Positions 16,850 through 28,191 are shown, numbered from the stretch's first letter. The stretch is DNA of 64,000 nucleotides from Chitinophaga pinensis (GCA_945871905.1 CAMBXL010000001.1:1-64000), one strand, 5' to 3'. A program made the numbers and translations. Notes: a model not told the origin generated them from the letters alone.

Positions 16850-19800
16850 GATTTCTTACTTCTTTTAATGTTACAATGCCGTTAACCGTTTCTTTTTTAA
16901 CTCTGATTAATGAACCTTCTTGATCGTATTCATAGAAAGTAGCATAATTGTTTTCATCCAATTCTGCTCTCAGTTTTAAATGCTTGGCGTCATAAACGTA
17001 ACTCTTCATGTTACCATCATAAGTATGAACTCTAATATCATCAAACCAAGTGGCACTATTTTCGTTAGCATTTAATTTAATTTTAATCGATTTAATATCA
17101 GTAGGTAATTCAAAAACGGCTTCTACTCTTTGCCAACCCTCTATGATATTTCCAACAGGATTTACAGAAATAACTGTTAAATTGTTACTAACATCTAAAA
17201 TTTCTACTTCAATCAAGCCATTGGAGTAAGTTGTATCTCCAATTAAGGTCTCAGATTTTACCCAAGCGCCAATAATATATTTACCTGCTCCTGGTCTGAA
17301 AACACCAATTTCATCTTCTAATCTTACAACTCTTACTTCATTTTCATTAACAGCAGGACTTGGTAACATTTCTATCACTTTAAATCTCTCAATTTGAGCT
17401 GTTTTGCCTGCATCTAGTTTCAAACTAAAATTACCAGAATGCTGTTGGGTATTATCTAAACTTATTCCTGTGTTTTCTCCAAGAGCGTGTTTGAAATTAA
17501 AATGCCCTTGATTGCAAGAGATTGTATTGCCATAGGTAATTGAATAATCTTCAAAACCATCAAATGCCAATTGATTGTATCTGCAATTTGAGGCAACAGC
17601 AGTTGTTAAAGTGTTTTGATAGCCAAATAATGCTGCACTATAATTACCAAGAGCATCTTTGTTTTCAACTTCATTGCCAAATGGTGTGTATTCTGTTATT
17701 TCTGAAGCATTGACCCATTTATTGTCCGCATTATTTGCGATGTGTTTTTTACTGCCTGCATTGTAATTCCAATAAGAAGAGAATGTAGTATATTTACCGT
17801 CACTTCTCGTATTAGGAGAGCCCGCTTGATAAGTTCTTTCTCCTAAATATTTGTATGATTTAAATGGTCTCCAATTGCCTAACATATTTGCTCTATAAGG
17901 GTTGATTACCTTTTCTGCATAAGCATCACCACAATAATATTGACATTTCATCAGTGGAATACAAGACTTAACAATGGCATCTATAGTATCTTGTTGATTG
18001 TTTTCAGTTAGAACTATAACTTTACATTTTATAGTATTAGTTCCATGAGGTTGATAATTGTAATAATCCAAAACTGTTTTATATCTGTTAGGTTTATTGA
18101 ATATTAACTCCATATCGTCACAATAGCAATCATTATTTAAGTAAATTCTATATTTTGAATTATAAACTTGTGTCGAAAATTTATATTCTAAAAATACCTG
18201 ATTAGCCAAAACTCCTTCATTGCACTTTCCAATATGCAACAACAAAGAATCTCTATATGCATTAGTTTTATTGGCCATAGTTGATAAGTTTATAAGTGGA
18301 TTTGTTGTTCTTTTTACTTTAGCCCAAAAGTGGTCATAATTATCATATTGTAGTATTTTAGGTCTTGGAATATAGTTTACAATACCAACAATTTCTGCTA
18401 ATTGTTTTGGATAACATTTACTCTGATCATTAGAATCTAACCAACAATACCTTATGAAAATTGAATCTCCATAATTACATGTATCTTTTCCAATATATCC
18501 ACCACCACCTTTTTGATGTATTAAAACTTGAATTTTAAAAATTGAATCATTTCGATTGAATTCAGAATATTGTGAAAGATCATCTGTAACAAGATATTTT
18601 GTTTTAACCATTTTTTGATGATTAGGTAAATCATCTATGAAATTAACAAAATTTCTATAATTGTCAGAACCCAAAGTATCGCATTTAAAGTAAGGCACCA
18701 AATCCAAGTGCGTTTTCCAATTTTCTTTGTATTCTATGGCTTCGGTGTTTGTTACATTAATAATATTTAGAGAATAAGAACCATTGGGTGCTTTTACAAG
18801 AGGATTGCTTAAAGTAGTAAATGTAGAAATAGGGGATTTAGGCGTATTTCTTCTGCCAGAACGAATCACTTTAATTTGAATATTCTCTCCATTATCTAAA
18901 GGATACCCTTGGTCGTCAATAAAATTCAATTTATTGCCATTACCTAAATAAACCCATCCTATTTTTTCAATACCATTTGGATATTGAACCAAACATTCAT
19001 CGCCAGGCACTAAATAATTAGCTGAGTTTATATTATTGGGGAAAACAATCGCATCAGATTTTATTTTAACTTGGTTCATATAAAAACCAATATTTTTATA
19101 GGCTTGCCCCATACCTTCATAAGCCCAATGTGCAGGATAAGTCAAATTATAAACCCTATCATTAAATTCATTTTCAACACTGGTTAGTAAAACTTCTCCT
19201 GTTTGATCGTCATACAATAAATTGGATGTAGTTATTGAGCTTCCTTCTTGAAAAGCAACAGTACTATCTAAGACACCATATCTTTTTATTACTTTAGTTC
19301 CAACAGTTGATTTAAAACCAACTTCTTCTTTGGAAAATGATGGAATAATACAAGGAACTACTACTGGAAAAACTAATAAAGAAAAGGCTTCAGTATTAAA
19401 ATTAATTCCAGCAGAATATGTAATAGCTTCTTGTTGTCTATTATCTATCACAAAATCATATTCTACTCCTATTTCTTTTTCTTTTATTGTATTATCAGGA
19501 GAAATAGTTAAAACTTTATTATTTAAAATTTGCGGTTTAAATTTTGAATTGGTTTTGTAGTAAGATTTAGACCAAGATAATGGATCTTTTTTACCTTCAC
19601 CAAAAGTATATTGAGCTTTAGGTTTCCCATGCATATCATTTAATTCAATTGAGAAACCTTGTCCTGCCATAGCTTTGTGTTCTCTTTTGATTTGAAACAT
19701 AGAGAAAAATGGCATAGGTTCTATGTGATGTTGAATCAATTCAGTAGAACTAACAACAGTAGGATAGTCAAAAGCAGTGTAAAATTCATTGACCGTATAC

Positions 19801-22800
19801 CCTGCTGCGGTTCTTACAACACTTGTTGGTGTTATGCTCCTTACTTTAACTTGACTATAACCTACATTTGCTCCTTGAAAAAAAGATTCACCGATTGGTC
19901 TATCTTCATAGGTTTCAATATCAGAAACTAAAACATAATCTTCATTAGAAAAACGAGGTTGAACTAATGGATGTTCATCACTCATAAAACCTGGAATATT
20001 TGCAGCTACACCTGAACTAATTTCCCATACTTCTCCATTGGTTTGAATTTCTTGCTTTGTATAATCGTATTCTTGTCCATATATAGAAGTAGCGTTATTG
20101 TCGGTAGGAAACGCCATTTCTTGCCATTCATCTGACATTTCAATTTTTTTAACTCTGTGTCCACCTCCAATTCTTTTTTTGTCTGGCGAATTCAAACGTA
20201 TCCATGATTTATTTTTAGAAATTCTATATCCAAACTTTTGATCTTCTAATGATTTATTTATTCCTCTAAAATTCCTATAAAAATCTGACCCAATAACATG
20301 TAAAAGAGATTTAATTTGTTGCATTGCATTTTGGTCTAAATTGTTTGGCTCTGGATAAACTAAATGAGGCAAATACAATCTTGTATGATTCCAAATTGTT
20401 TTTGCAATTGGATTAACCATTTGTCTATCATTTCCATCGTCCTTATCATTAATATGCATTTTTTTAATAGCTACCCATGCTTCAGTGCTTGATGTCATGC
20501 CACAACCTTTTGTCCAATCTATTTCACAATAACCTTTTACATATTCATAGACATCATTAGAAGCTCCTTTTTTATCTCTTAAATATGCAAAAACATTAAA
20601 CTGGATGTAATTTAAATTCTCTAAATATCTTTTCTTAATGTATTCCGATGGATTGGTACCTGAATATGCTTCTTTTAAATTAAAGAAAATCAAATCAGTA
20701 TGTCTATCTTTTCCACTTGCATTAAAAATTCTATCACCATCATTTATTTTGTCTTCAAAATTTCCAAATCCCGCAATTTTTGTCATTTCTAAAGCTCTAT
20801 TATTTTCAACATAACCATAATCATCTGCTTCATAAGTTACTTTTATTTTACCACCAGAAGGTAAGTTAATCTGAGTCAAACACCAAGCGTATGAATTGAT
20901 ATCAGATATTGATTTATCAGAATCTGTATATGGATAATCTGAATTTGACAATTCACCATTAGGTGAATTGTCGTTTGATTTCATTTCTTTGTAATTGCCC
21001 CATGCATCATTTCCTTTAAGGTTGTATTGAGGGTTTATTCCACTTTGCCCATTGATCCCAGCATATTCAAATGAATAAGGAGCAGTTCTTCCTCTATGTG
21101 AAGTGCCATATGTAAACCAGACTTTTTTTAATGTTAATTTTCCATCTCCACTGTTTACACTGTTATCAATATTAGGACATAATGAATAATCATATTGAAA
21201 ATGAACAACTTTAACAGGTTTAGCATTTAGTTTTTCAAATTCAATATCTTGCTTAGAATAAAGTTCAATTTTATCTAATTTATAAGATTTTTGAGCAGTA
21301 TTTTTTCCTCCATTTTCACCTAAAACACCTAAACCATCCTCTCTAAGAGAAATTCTAAAAAAAGCAATGTGTGTTTTGCTTTCAATGGATGAAATATGCC
21401 ATATTTCTTTTTGACCATATACATACGAACCTTTGTCATCATTATCCGTACTTCTTATTCCTTCTGACAATGAAGCCTTGTTTTGATTGTATGGAACCCT
21501 CCAATTGTAATTTTCATAAACACGAGAATAATTAACCTTTACAGATGTACCAAAATCATCATTTGAGATACCATCACCTGTTAAGTCAACATAATCACTA
21601 CTTACAATGCCAGTTAATAAATATGAATGAGCATAAGCTGGAGTTGTAGTTTTGTTATAATAATGGTCTTTGCCTTGCCTATTGTTAATTGTGTTATCAC
21701 TCCCTGCATTATATTCGACTTGGCCAATTGCATTATTTTTAGACCTACCAGAAACATTAAAAGCAACTTCTTTTTGGATATTATTGTATGCGGGAATCCC
21801 ATAATAATATCTCATGCCATCTTCCCCAACAATGGAAATTTCAGAAGTATGATGATTAGGTCTGGGATTTTCAACTCTTGAAACAGGAAATTCATTATAA
21901 ATTGGGGGATTAATATCATCATAATTAAAATATTTTGTTAGTCCAGCAATACTCCGTTGTTCAACTGTTAATGGGTTAAATATTTGATTCCTTTTATCTC
22001 TTTTTTTTCTTAAAGTATTAACTTTGTCAGATTTTCGAAGATAATTAGAAGTTGAATAACTTGTATTGGGTTTATTAGAAATGAATGATATGGCACTTGA
22101 TTCTTCAAGACTTAATGGGTTTAATGCAATTGCTTGGTTATTTTTAATAAAATTATAATTAGCATCATCTATTGGTAACATTTCACCAGCTTTTTTAAAA
22201 TAAGATGCTTCATAGTCGATTGAAGTTATAGTTAAATCTAATCCCCTAAAACCAAATATCTCTCTTGCGACATTGTATTTGTTTTTAGGTTTATTTCTAA
22301 TCCACTCTCTTCGATTTCCAACCCATGCCCCTGATTCACTTTTATGAAAAGTTGCATTAACATCAATGCCAAAATGAACTAAATTTCCATATCCCAATTC
22401 AAATCCACCACTTCCACTACTGCTTGTGGTTTTTGAATAATCATCACCAATTATACCAATATCTCCTCTAAATAATCTATACGAACCTCCAACTCCATGT
22501 CCAGCAACAGAATAAATATCATATGTATGATTTGTTAAAGGTAAGTTTTTGGTTTTTTTTGTAAATGAACCATCATTTTCTCTGTTATAATCAAGTAAAA
22601 AATCGTGATCATCTTGTTCTTCAACCACTCTATGAGCATCTTCATACATATATCCATAAGCATTTTTAGAAGATGATGATTCAGAAAGTACAGTTTGACT
22701 GTATGATCCAGATAAATTAATCTTAGGAAAAGCTCCATTATATTCAGGTCCAGTGCCTATACTCATTGTTAAAGAATGAGTTTTCATGGGCATTGATATT

Positions 22801-23645
22801 TGTGGTGTATAGGTTTGAATTCCAAAAGAATGACTTGAACCTATACTTTTGCCAGCAATTTCAGTATTTTTTTTGTTATTTACCCCATAACTAATACCAT
22901 AATTAAATGCTTGTAAACCTTGTCTCGAATTAAAACTTGTTCCAACTTGAACACCCGTTTTTGCATATGCACCTTTTTCTAGTTCCCCATCTATTCTGTT
23001 ACTTAAGCCCAAACTTGGATTTACATTAACCCCTCCTGATGAGGAGTAATTTAAACCTAACCCAGCAGTTAATTTAGTGCTATTTGATTGTCCAATTGAC
23101 ATTGTTGGAGAAAATCCAAAATCAAACCCTATACCTTTGTAGTTATTATATCTTACACCTATATTTAACCCAACATTTAATTTTGCCTCTTTAAAATATT
23201 TTTTTAATCCAAATAACTCTCGCTCATATATTGGGAGTCCTAAATTCGCAGAAGTATTTATATTGGGTCTAATATGAGTTTCTTTTTCAATTAAATCTCC
23301 TTTAAAATCATCTGGCAATCCTCTCATATCTCTGTTAATTACACCTGCATTAATATTCCATCCTAAACCAACCCAACTTGCTTCTTGATCCATTGTAACT
23401 CCAGCATGATAGGCAATATTTATAGGATAACCTCCAACATCTAATAATGGTATATTATAATTAAAATCACCGGAAAATAAATCTACCATCTCACTTGTGC
23501 CAACAGGCTCAAAACTTTGAACTTCTGGTTGACTTGGTCCACCAGTTAACGCATAACTAATAGTAGGATAACAAACCTCAATGAGGTGAATTAATATAAA
23601 AAAAAAGGATGTTAATTTTATCTTTATAGATCTTCTGTTTTGCAT
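16830..23645 (-). CDS. Giant SpvB-like/RHS-related secreted protein
   Basis: N-term VDLFSGDFNYNIPLLDVGGYPINIAYHAGVTMDQEASWVGLGWNINAG (SpvB-like); C-terminal YD repeats YVYDAKHLKLRAELDENNYATFYEYDQEGSLIRVKKE. Confidence 0.8.
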   Translation of the reverse strand: MQNRRSIKIKLTSFFFILIHLIEVCYPTISYALTGGPSQPEVQSFEPVGTSEMVDLFSGDFNYNIPLLDVGGYPINIAYHAGVTMDQEASWVGLGWNINAGVINRDMRGLPDDFKGDLIEKETHIRPNINTSANLGLPIYERELFGLKKYFKEAKLNVGLNIGVRYNNYKGIGFDFGFSPTMSIGQSNSTKLTAGLGLNYSSSGGVNVNPSLGLSNRIDGELEKGAYAKTGVQVGTSFNSRQGLQAFNYGISYGVNNKKNTEIAGKSIGSSHSFGIQTYTPQISMPMKTHSLTMSIGTGPEYNGAFPKINLSGSYSQTVLSESSSSKNAYGYMYEDAHRVVEEQDDHDFLLDYNRENDGSFTKKTKNLPLTNHTYDIYSVAGHGVGGSYRLFRGDIGIIGDDYSKTTSSSGSGGFELGYGNLVHFGIDVNATFHKSESGAWVGNRREWIRNKPKNKYNVAREIFGFRGLDLTITSIDYEASYFKKAGEMLPIDDANYNFIKNNQAIALNPLSLEESSAISFISNKPNTSYSTSNYLRKSDKVNTLRKKRDKRNQIFNPLTVEQRSIAGLTKYFNYDDINPPIYNEFPVSRVENPRPNHHTSEISIVGEDGMRYYYGIPAYNNIQKEVAFNVSGRSKNNAIGQVEYNAGSDNTINNRQGKDHYYNKTTTPAYAHSYLLTGIVSSDYVDLTGDGISNDDFGTSVKVNYSRVYENYNWRVPYNQNKASLSEGIRSTDNDDKGSYVYGQKEIWHISSIESKTHIAFFRISLREDGLGVLGENGGKNTAQKSYKLDKIELYSKQDIEFEKLNAKPVKVVHFQYDYSLCPNIDNSVNSGDGKLTLKKVWFTYGTSHRGRTAPYSFEYAGINGQSGINPQYNLKGNDAWGNYKEMKSNDNSPNGELSNSDYPYTDSDKSISDINSYAWCLTQINLPSGGKIKVTYEADDYGYVENNRALEMTKIAGFGNFEDKINDGDRIFNASGKDRHTDLIFFNLKEAYSGTNPSEYIKKRYLENLNYIQFNVFAYLRDKKGASNDVYEYVKGYCEIDWTKGCGMTSSTEAWVAIKKMHINDKDDGNDRQMVNPIAKTIWNHTRLYLPHLVYPEPNNLDQNAMQQIKSLLHVIGSDFYRNFRGINKSLEDQKFGYRISKNKSWIRLNSPDKKRIGGGHRVKKIEMSDEWQEMAFPTDNNATSIYGQEYDYTKQEIQTNGEVWEISSGVAANIPGFMSDEHPLVQPRFSNEDYVLVSDIETYEDRPIGESFFQGANVGYSQVKVRSITPTSVVRTAAGYTVNEFYTAFDYPTVVSSTELIQHHIEPMPFFSMFQIKREHKAMAGQGFSIELNDMHGKPKAQYTFGEGKKDPLSWSKSYYKTNSKFKPQILNNKVLTISPDNTIKEKEIGVEYDFVIDNRQQEAITYSAGINFNTEAFSLLVFPVVVPCIIPSFSKEEVGFKSTVGTKVIKRYGVLDSTVAFQEGSSITTSNLLYDDQTGEVLLTSVENEFNDRVYNLTYPAHWAYEGMGQAYKNIGFYMNQVKIKSDAIVFPNNINSANYLVPGDECLVQYPNGIEKIGWVYLGNGNKLNFIDDQGYPLDNGENIQIKVIRSGRRNTPKSPISTFTTLSNPLVKAPNGSYSLNIINVTNTEAIEYKENWKTHLDLVPYFKCDTLGSDNYRNFVNFIDDLPNHQKMVKTKYLVTDDLSQYSEFNRNDSIFKIQVLIHQKGGGGYIGKDTCNYGDSIFIRYCWLDSNDQSKCYPKQLAEIVGIVNYIPRPKILQYDNYDHFWAKVKRTTNPLINLSTMANKTNAYRDSLLLHIGKCNEGVLANQVFLEYKFSTQVYNSKYRIYLNNDCYCDDMELIFNKPNRYKTVLDYYNYQPHGTNTIKCKVIVLTENNQQDTIDAIVKSCIPLMKCQYYCGDAYAEKVINPYRANMLGNWRPFKSYKYLGERTYQAGSPNTRSDGKYTTFSSYWNYNAGSKKHIANNADNKWVNASEITEYTPFGNEVENKDALGNYSAALFGYQNTLTTAVASNCRYNQLAFDGFEDYSITYGNTISCNQGHFNFKHALGENTGISLDNTQQHSGNFSLKLDAGKTAQIERFKVIEMLPSPAVNENEVRVVRLEDEIGVFRPGAGKYIIGAWVKSETLIGDTTYSNGLIEVEILDVSNNLTVISVNPVGNIIEGWQRVEAVFELPTDIKSIKIKLNANENSATWFDDIRVHTYDGNMKSYVYDAKHLKLRAELDENNYATFYEYDQEGSLIRVKKETVNGIVTLKEVRNHVKGKN

Positions 23646-23649
23646 ATTT

Positions 23650-24219
23650 TTATAAGTTTAATTTTGGAAGCTTAGGGTGATTTAATTGAATTGTAATTTT
23701 TGAATTATCAAGTTTAGATTCAATATTTATTTCTTTTAAATTTTCTATATTTTCCATAAATGAAAAAGTTAAATTTAGATAAGGTGAAATATTATATGAC
23801 CTTTCAAAATGATGAAAAGAACAACTTATAATGTTTCCATCTTTTTTTGTTGCTGTAATATCTTCATTAATACCCGTAATTAAATATTGCATTTTCTCAA
23901 AATAATCACTTTTTTGTTTATTGTTATATTTTAATACATCTTGTTTCTTATCAATTGTAAAGATTTTTAATTCAAACTTTGACCAATTTTTTTCTTCAAT
24001 TAAATATTTATTTATCGAATCATTATTTTGACCAAATTCCATTAATAAATTTGCTTCAGGGGATAGATATCTAATTTCATATAGATAATGGGCTGATTTT
24101 TTTTCATTTAAATTCTCTTTGCTATTTTTAAACCAATTTACATATTCAATTGGGTCTAATTTTTTATTGCAACTTGATATGAGAATAATAAAGAACAGAA
24201 TTAAAATATAATGTCTCAA
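23650..24219 (-). CDS. Putative lipoprotein in the RHS operon
   Basis: MRHYILILFFIILISSCNKKLDP lipobox. Confidence 0.55.
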   Translation of the reverse strand: MRHYILILFFIILISSCNKKLDPIEYVNWFKNSKENLNEKKSAHYLYEIRYLSPEANLLMEFGQNNDSINKYLIEEKNWSKFELKIFTIDKKQDVLKYNNKQKSDYFEKMQYLITGINEDITATKKDGNIISCSFHHFERSYNISPYLNLTFSFMENIENLKEINIESKLDNSKITIQLNHPKLPKLNL

Positions 24220-24221
24220 TG

Positions 24222-25340
24222 TTATAATAGTTTAAACTTTAGAAAATATTGTTCGTTGTATGTGTTTTTTAAAACCAAAGTATAGAGACTGTTTTTCATA
24301 TACTTCCCATTATTAAGTTCAATTTTAAATGAATTTTCTCCTCTTTTTGCTTGGAAGTTGTTACCCCCTTTATAGATTAATTGATTTTCTGAATTATAAA
24401 TACTGACATTTAATTCATTATCAATTCTTGATTCAATGTAAGTAAAATGTAAAATGTCTTTAAATTGATATATCGATAAATCATCTGTCTTTAAAATAAC
24501 ATAACTTGGTTTTTCAACTGGCTTTACCTCCTTTTTTACTTTAAACTTCCATTGTTCACTTTGGGCAATTGGTGTATTCCCCACAAAAGCTTCTACTTGC
24601 CAAGCATACCATTTTCCTTTCTCTAATTCAGGAACATCTAAAGGATGCATCAAACTTGGTTGACCAATACCGCTCATTTCAATAATTGGTCTATTCATTG
24701 TTAATGCATCCGATTTATTTTGACCCTCCATCATTTCAACAAGGCGCATCGTGTAATTCAAATTTGAGGAACGTGCCACTGGGCTTGGTGGAATCCAAGT
24801 ATACAATGGTTTGGTTTCTTCAATCTCTGATTCATCCTCAGGGTGAGCTAATATTAATGGAGTCGGATTTTCTATATTAACATTAATACAAGTTATTTCC
24901 TCAGAACTGCTTGCAGTAGCTCCTAATCCATTACAATCTGATGTGGCACATCTAACTTGAATACAAATACTATATAATCCATAAGGATAAGATCCTGACT
25001 TTTCCTCTATTTCAAGAATGTCTGGATTAAGGTAATTTAATTCACTGAAATCAAAGTTCATTGAATTTAATAGATTGTTACCTTGGTTTAATGTTTTAGT
25101 ATTGGTTTTAAATTCTACAACTCTTTGGCTTTGACCATCTTTAATAAAACCAATAAAATAGACATCTACAGGTTTTGTGTTTAGATTGATGACCGATAAG
25201 TTTAAGACTTGTTTGGTGTTAAATAAATATTCATTAATATTATTAAATTGAATGTTTATTTGTGATTTTAAATTTGTGGCAAAAACGCACATCACCAAAA
25301 ATAGTGCCAGTGTTTTTACCAATAGTTTTATTTGTGTCAT
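24222..25340 (-). CDS. FN3-like (TANFOR-type) secreted protein in the RHS operon
   Basis: Signal peptide; PTPLILAHPEDESEIEETKPLYTWIPP...YTMRLVEM...WYAWQVEAFVGNTPIAQSEQWKFKV. Confidence 0.55.
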   Translation of the reverse strand: MTQIKLLVKTLALFLVMCVFATNLKSQINIQFNNINEYLFNTKQVLNLSVINLNTKPVDVYFIGFIKDGQSQRVVEFKTNTKTLNQGNNLLNSMNFDFSELNYLNPDILEIEEKSGSYPYGLYSICIQVRCATSDCNGLGATASSSEEITCINVNIENPTPLILAHPEDESEIEETKPLYTWIPPSPVARSSNLNYTMRLVEMMEGQNKSDALTMNRPIIEMSGIGQPSLMHPLDVPELEKGKWYAWQVEAFVGNTPIAQSEQWKFKVKKEVKPVEKPSYVILKTDDLSIYQFKDILHFTYIESRIDNELNVSIYNSENQLIYKGGNNFQAKRGENSFKIELNNGKYMKNSLYTLVLKNTYNEQYFLKFKLL

Positions 25341-25442
25341 TTATACTATTGAATTATCGTTTAATTTTCAAATTCATATTAGTAAAAAACAATTAAAACA
25401 AAAAAATATTTTTATAAATAGTTAAATTGCTGATATTCAGTT

Positions 25443-25470
25443 AAAAAAAGTACATTTGAATGTACCTTTT
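25443..25470 (-). terminator. Possible Rho-independent terminator
   Basis: On minus strand: ggtacattcaaatgtacttttttt. Confidence 0.5.
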
Positions 25471-25752
25471 GCGCTGATTTAGATAGTTAAATTCATTAAA
25501 TTGCGTCATGAATTTTAAAATAATGAGAAAAAAGTCACAAAAAAAATATTTTGATTTTTTTCAAAAAATAACTTTAAATTAATCTTTAGACCTGATTTTA
25601 AACCTCATTTATCACAACAGATGAGGGGATTATAAATTTAATATTTATGATTTTTTTAATATGAATGTATAATAATTTAAAATATTTCAACCTTCCCTCA
25701 GAATTATTGACCAAAATCAATAGAAAATATTTCTGCTTTCAAATTATACACA

Positions 25753-28191
25753 TTACCATTTCCAGCTTGCGGTCAACCTGCTTGTAAACACATTGGCATT
25801 TTGCAAATTCCAAATCCCATTAATTCTATCATACCTTGAACTAATACCGATTGTGAAGTTTTTGAAGAGTGTGCTATTTACTTGTAAGCCCATGCCAGCT
25901 TTGAATGCCGACCTTGCAAATTGTGTGTATTCGCCAATACTACTTAATGATAGTCTATGATTCATTAATAAAGTATGTGTAATTTGGCATGAGGATGAGT
26001 TTAGGGTATCAACAAAAGGTGCTGTTGTGTTCTTCATCAATGCTATAATGAATGTGTTTTTATTCCCGACTTGAAAGGTTTGCATACTGTTTAACATCTT
26101 GTATGCGACCGTTCCTGTATTGTTTAGTTCCATAGCAGAACGGGTATATGACAATAAACTCATCCAGTTGACAGACTTAAATCTTTTCTTATAGGTAATA
26201 ATGGCACTACTTATTGAGAATTGATTATTGGTTCTGAATAAAGAATCAGGATGATTGTTGCCTTGCTGGTATGGGCAGTAATTTAAAATAAAATTAGGCA
26301 ATTTTGTAAAAGCACTCGATGCTTTAAAACCATATCCTTTGATTCGATTTGTGGATGGACCTAAAGAAACTAAATTATCCCTCATTTCTTTGTAATTAGC
26401 TTGAAGCTTAATTTTGTTTTTGAATAACTTGTGTTCTACTTTAGATTCTATTTCTCTAAAATTTCTTCTTAAAAACGGATTACCAACGGTTCTAAAACCA
26501 ATACCAGTTTGTTGTAAGTTAATCTCAATTTTTGTATTTTCTTTGATTAAATGACTTGCCTTTATTTGATAGGATTGAAATGCAGACCTCTTAAATTGAT
26601 AAGTTGATGGCATTTCTTGATTAATTATATAGCTTTTAGATTCTCTGTAGCTACTTTGTGCCAAATGACCTTGTATGGTAGTGTTTTTTAAAAATGTTTG
26701 TTGGGCAAACAAATTATAAACGGTATTCTTGATGGGATTTAATATGTTGACTTGGTTTTGTGGATCAGATGCATGCATGACTTCCAATCCAACATGATTC
26801 TTTTTAAATTCGCCTAAACCCAATCGAACTATTCCAATGTTTCTATTAAACTCAGGTGTTGTATTTGAAAACAATCCTAAAAACTGTTGGGTTGTCTTTC
26901 CTAATGTTAAATCATAAAAATAGTTCTTTTGATTAACGCCTATATCTACCCCTTTGATAGAAATTGCTTGAATGGTGTTTTCTGAATACTGTGGATTTAC
27001 AATTCCAATTCCAAACCTATCGACCGCCAGTATTTGTTTCATCCATTTATTTCCTTTGAACTGTTCTTTTGCAAATTGTTTTAAATCGTCTGGATTTCTA
27101 ACCTGATCCATTTTCTGCATTAACTGCGCTGAATCACTTTGTCTTAATTGTTCTAGTTTTTGTTTCTTTTGTTTTAACTCTTCTAACTTCCCTTGTGCTT
27201 TTAATAGCTTGGCTAATTGTGCTGAATCAATATTATTTTTCTTTATGTCTTCTGAATTAAGAAATGAATCGTTTACCTGTTTTTGATAGTGTAATAAAAT
27301 AGAATCTTTTTGGTGTTGCAGTTCTTTTTCTAATTTGGCTTTTTCCTGTTCTGTTGCATTTTTAAGTTTTTCTTTTACAATCTCCTCTTGCTGTGCAATT
27401 AGTGCTTTACTCTTTTCTTCAGCTTTTTGTTTTAGATTTTGTTGAATTTGTTCTGAATTTGGAATATTGTTTTTTAACTGTTGGTATTCATTTTCAAAAC
27501 GTTGAGATTCTATTTGATTCTTTTGTAAATCAAGGGCTCTTTGTCGGTCTATTTTTTTGGCTTCATTGATTTGATTTTGCATTTGTTTTGCAGCCATTTG
27601 CCTGTATGTATTAGCATCAAAACGAAATGTAAAAAAATCACTTCTATAGGTATTATTGTTTTCTGTTGTTAAAAACATGTTTCCTTTAAATGGCAATCCA
27701 AATAAAGTGACTGTAGGCGCAATATATAATCGGCTGTATTGGAGCTCATTCCTCATTAATGGATTTTGAGCTGTTGTGTAATAATTGTCGGACTTAACTT
27801 CTCCTGAAAAGGAAATGTTCTTTTTGTTTAATATGGTTTGCTTAATTTTTTCCTTTGGAGAGGTTATAGTTGATTTTGACTTTTGAACATGTATATTTAA
27901 TATTTCAGATTGTTTTTTTAATAGCAAAGATCCTTCTTTTTTGTATTGTTCTCTAGCGCTACTATCCGTTTTTGAATGTATAGATTGTTTATGATTTGTT
28001 ATTTCGTTTTGAATGTTATTTTTGTTTGTTAATTGAATGGAATCAAACTTGTTTTGCTGTTGTTTTTTTAATTCAATGGCTTTTTGTTTTATGATGCTAT
28101 CATTTGTAAAAAGAACACTACTATCAATATTTTGAGCATTTATAGTTAAATGTAAAATGCCTAATAATAATATGGATATTAAGTGTTTCAA
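25753..28191 (-). CDS. Secreted protein with coiled-coil N-half and probable outer-membrane beta-barrel C-half
   Basis: Signal peptide; long K/Q/E-rich helical stretch (residues ~190-360); C-term beta-alternating strands ending in aromatic SWKW. Confidence 0.5.
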   Translation of the reverse strand: MKHLISILLLGILHLTINAQNIDSSVLFTNDSIIKQKAIELKKQQQNKFDSIQLTNKNNIQNEITNHKQSIHSKTDSSAREQYKKEGSLLLKKQSEILNIHVQKSKSTITSPKEKIKQTILNKKNISFSGEVKSDNYYTTAQNPLMRNELQYSRLYIAPTVTLFGLPFKGNMFLTTENNNTYRSDFFTFRFDANTYRQMAAKQMQNQINEAKKIDRQRALDLQKNQIESQRFENEYQQLKNNIPNSEQIQQNLKQKAEEKSKALIAQQEEIVKEKLKNATEQEKAKLEKELQHQKDSILLHYQKQVNDSFLNSEDIKKNNIDSAQLAKLLKAQGKLEELKQKKQKLEQLRQSDSAQLMQKMDQVRNPDDLKQFAKEQFKGNKWMKQILAVDRFGIGIVNPQYSENTIQAISIKGVDIGVNQKNYFYDLTLGKTTQQFLGLFSNTTPEFNRNIGIVRLGLGEFKKNHVGLEVMHASDPQNQVNILNPIKNTVYNLFAQQTFLKNTTIQGHLAQSSYRESKSYIINQEMPSTYQFKRSAFQSYQIKASHLIKENTKIEINLQQTGIGFRTVGNPFLRRNFREIESKVEHKLFKNKIKLQANYKEMRDNLVSLGPSTNRIKGYGFKASSAFTKLPNFILNYCPYQQGNNHPDSLFRTNNQFSISSAIITYKKRFKSVNWMSLLSYTRSAMELNNTGTVAYKMLNSMQTFQVGNKNTFIIALMKNTTAPFVDTLNSSSCQITHTLLMNHRLSLSSIGEYTQFARSAFKAGMGLQVNSTLFKNFTIGISSRYDRINGIWNLQNANVFTSRLTASWKW

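Noticed and set aside
23598-23606. A9 tract in the signal-peptide region of the 2271-aa gene as a phase-variation switch
   Set aside because: Runs of 8-9 A/T are common throughout this AT-rich window, so it is not distinctive without length-variation data.
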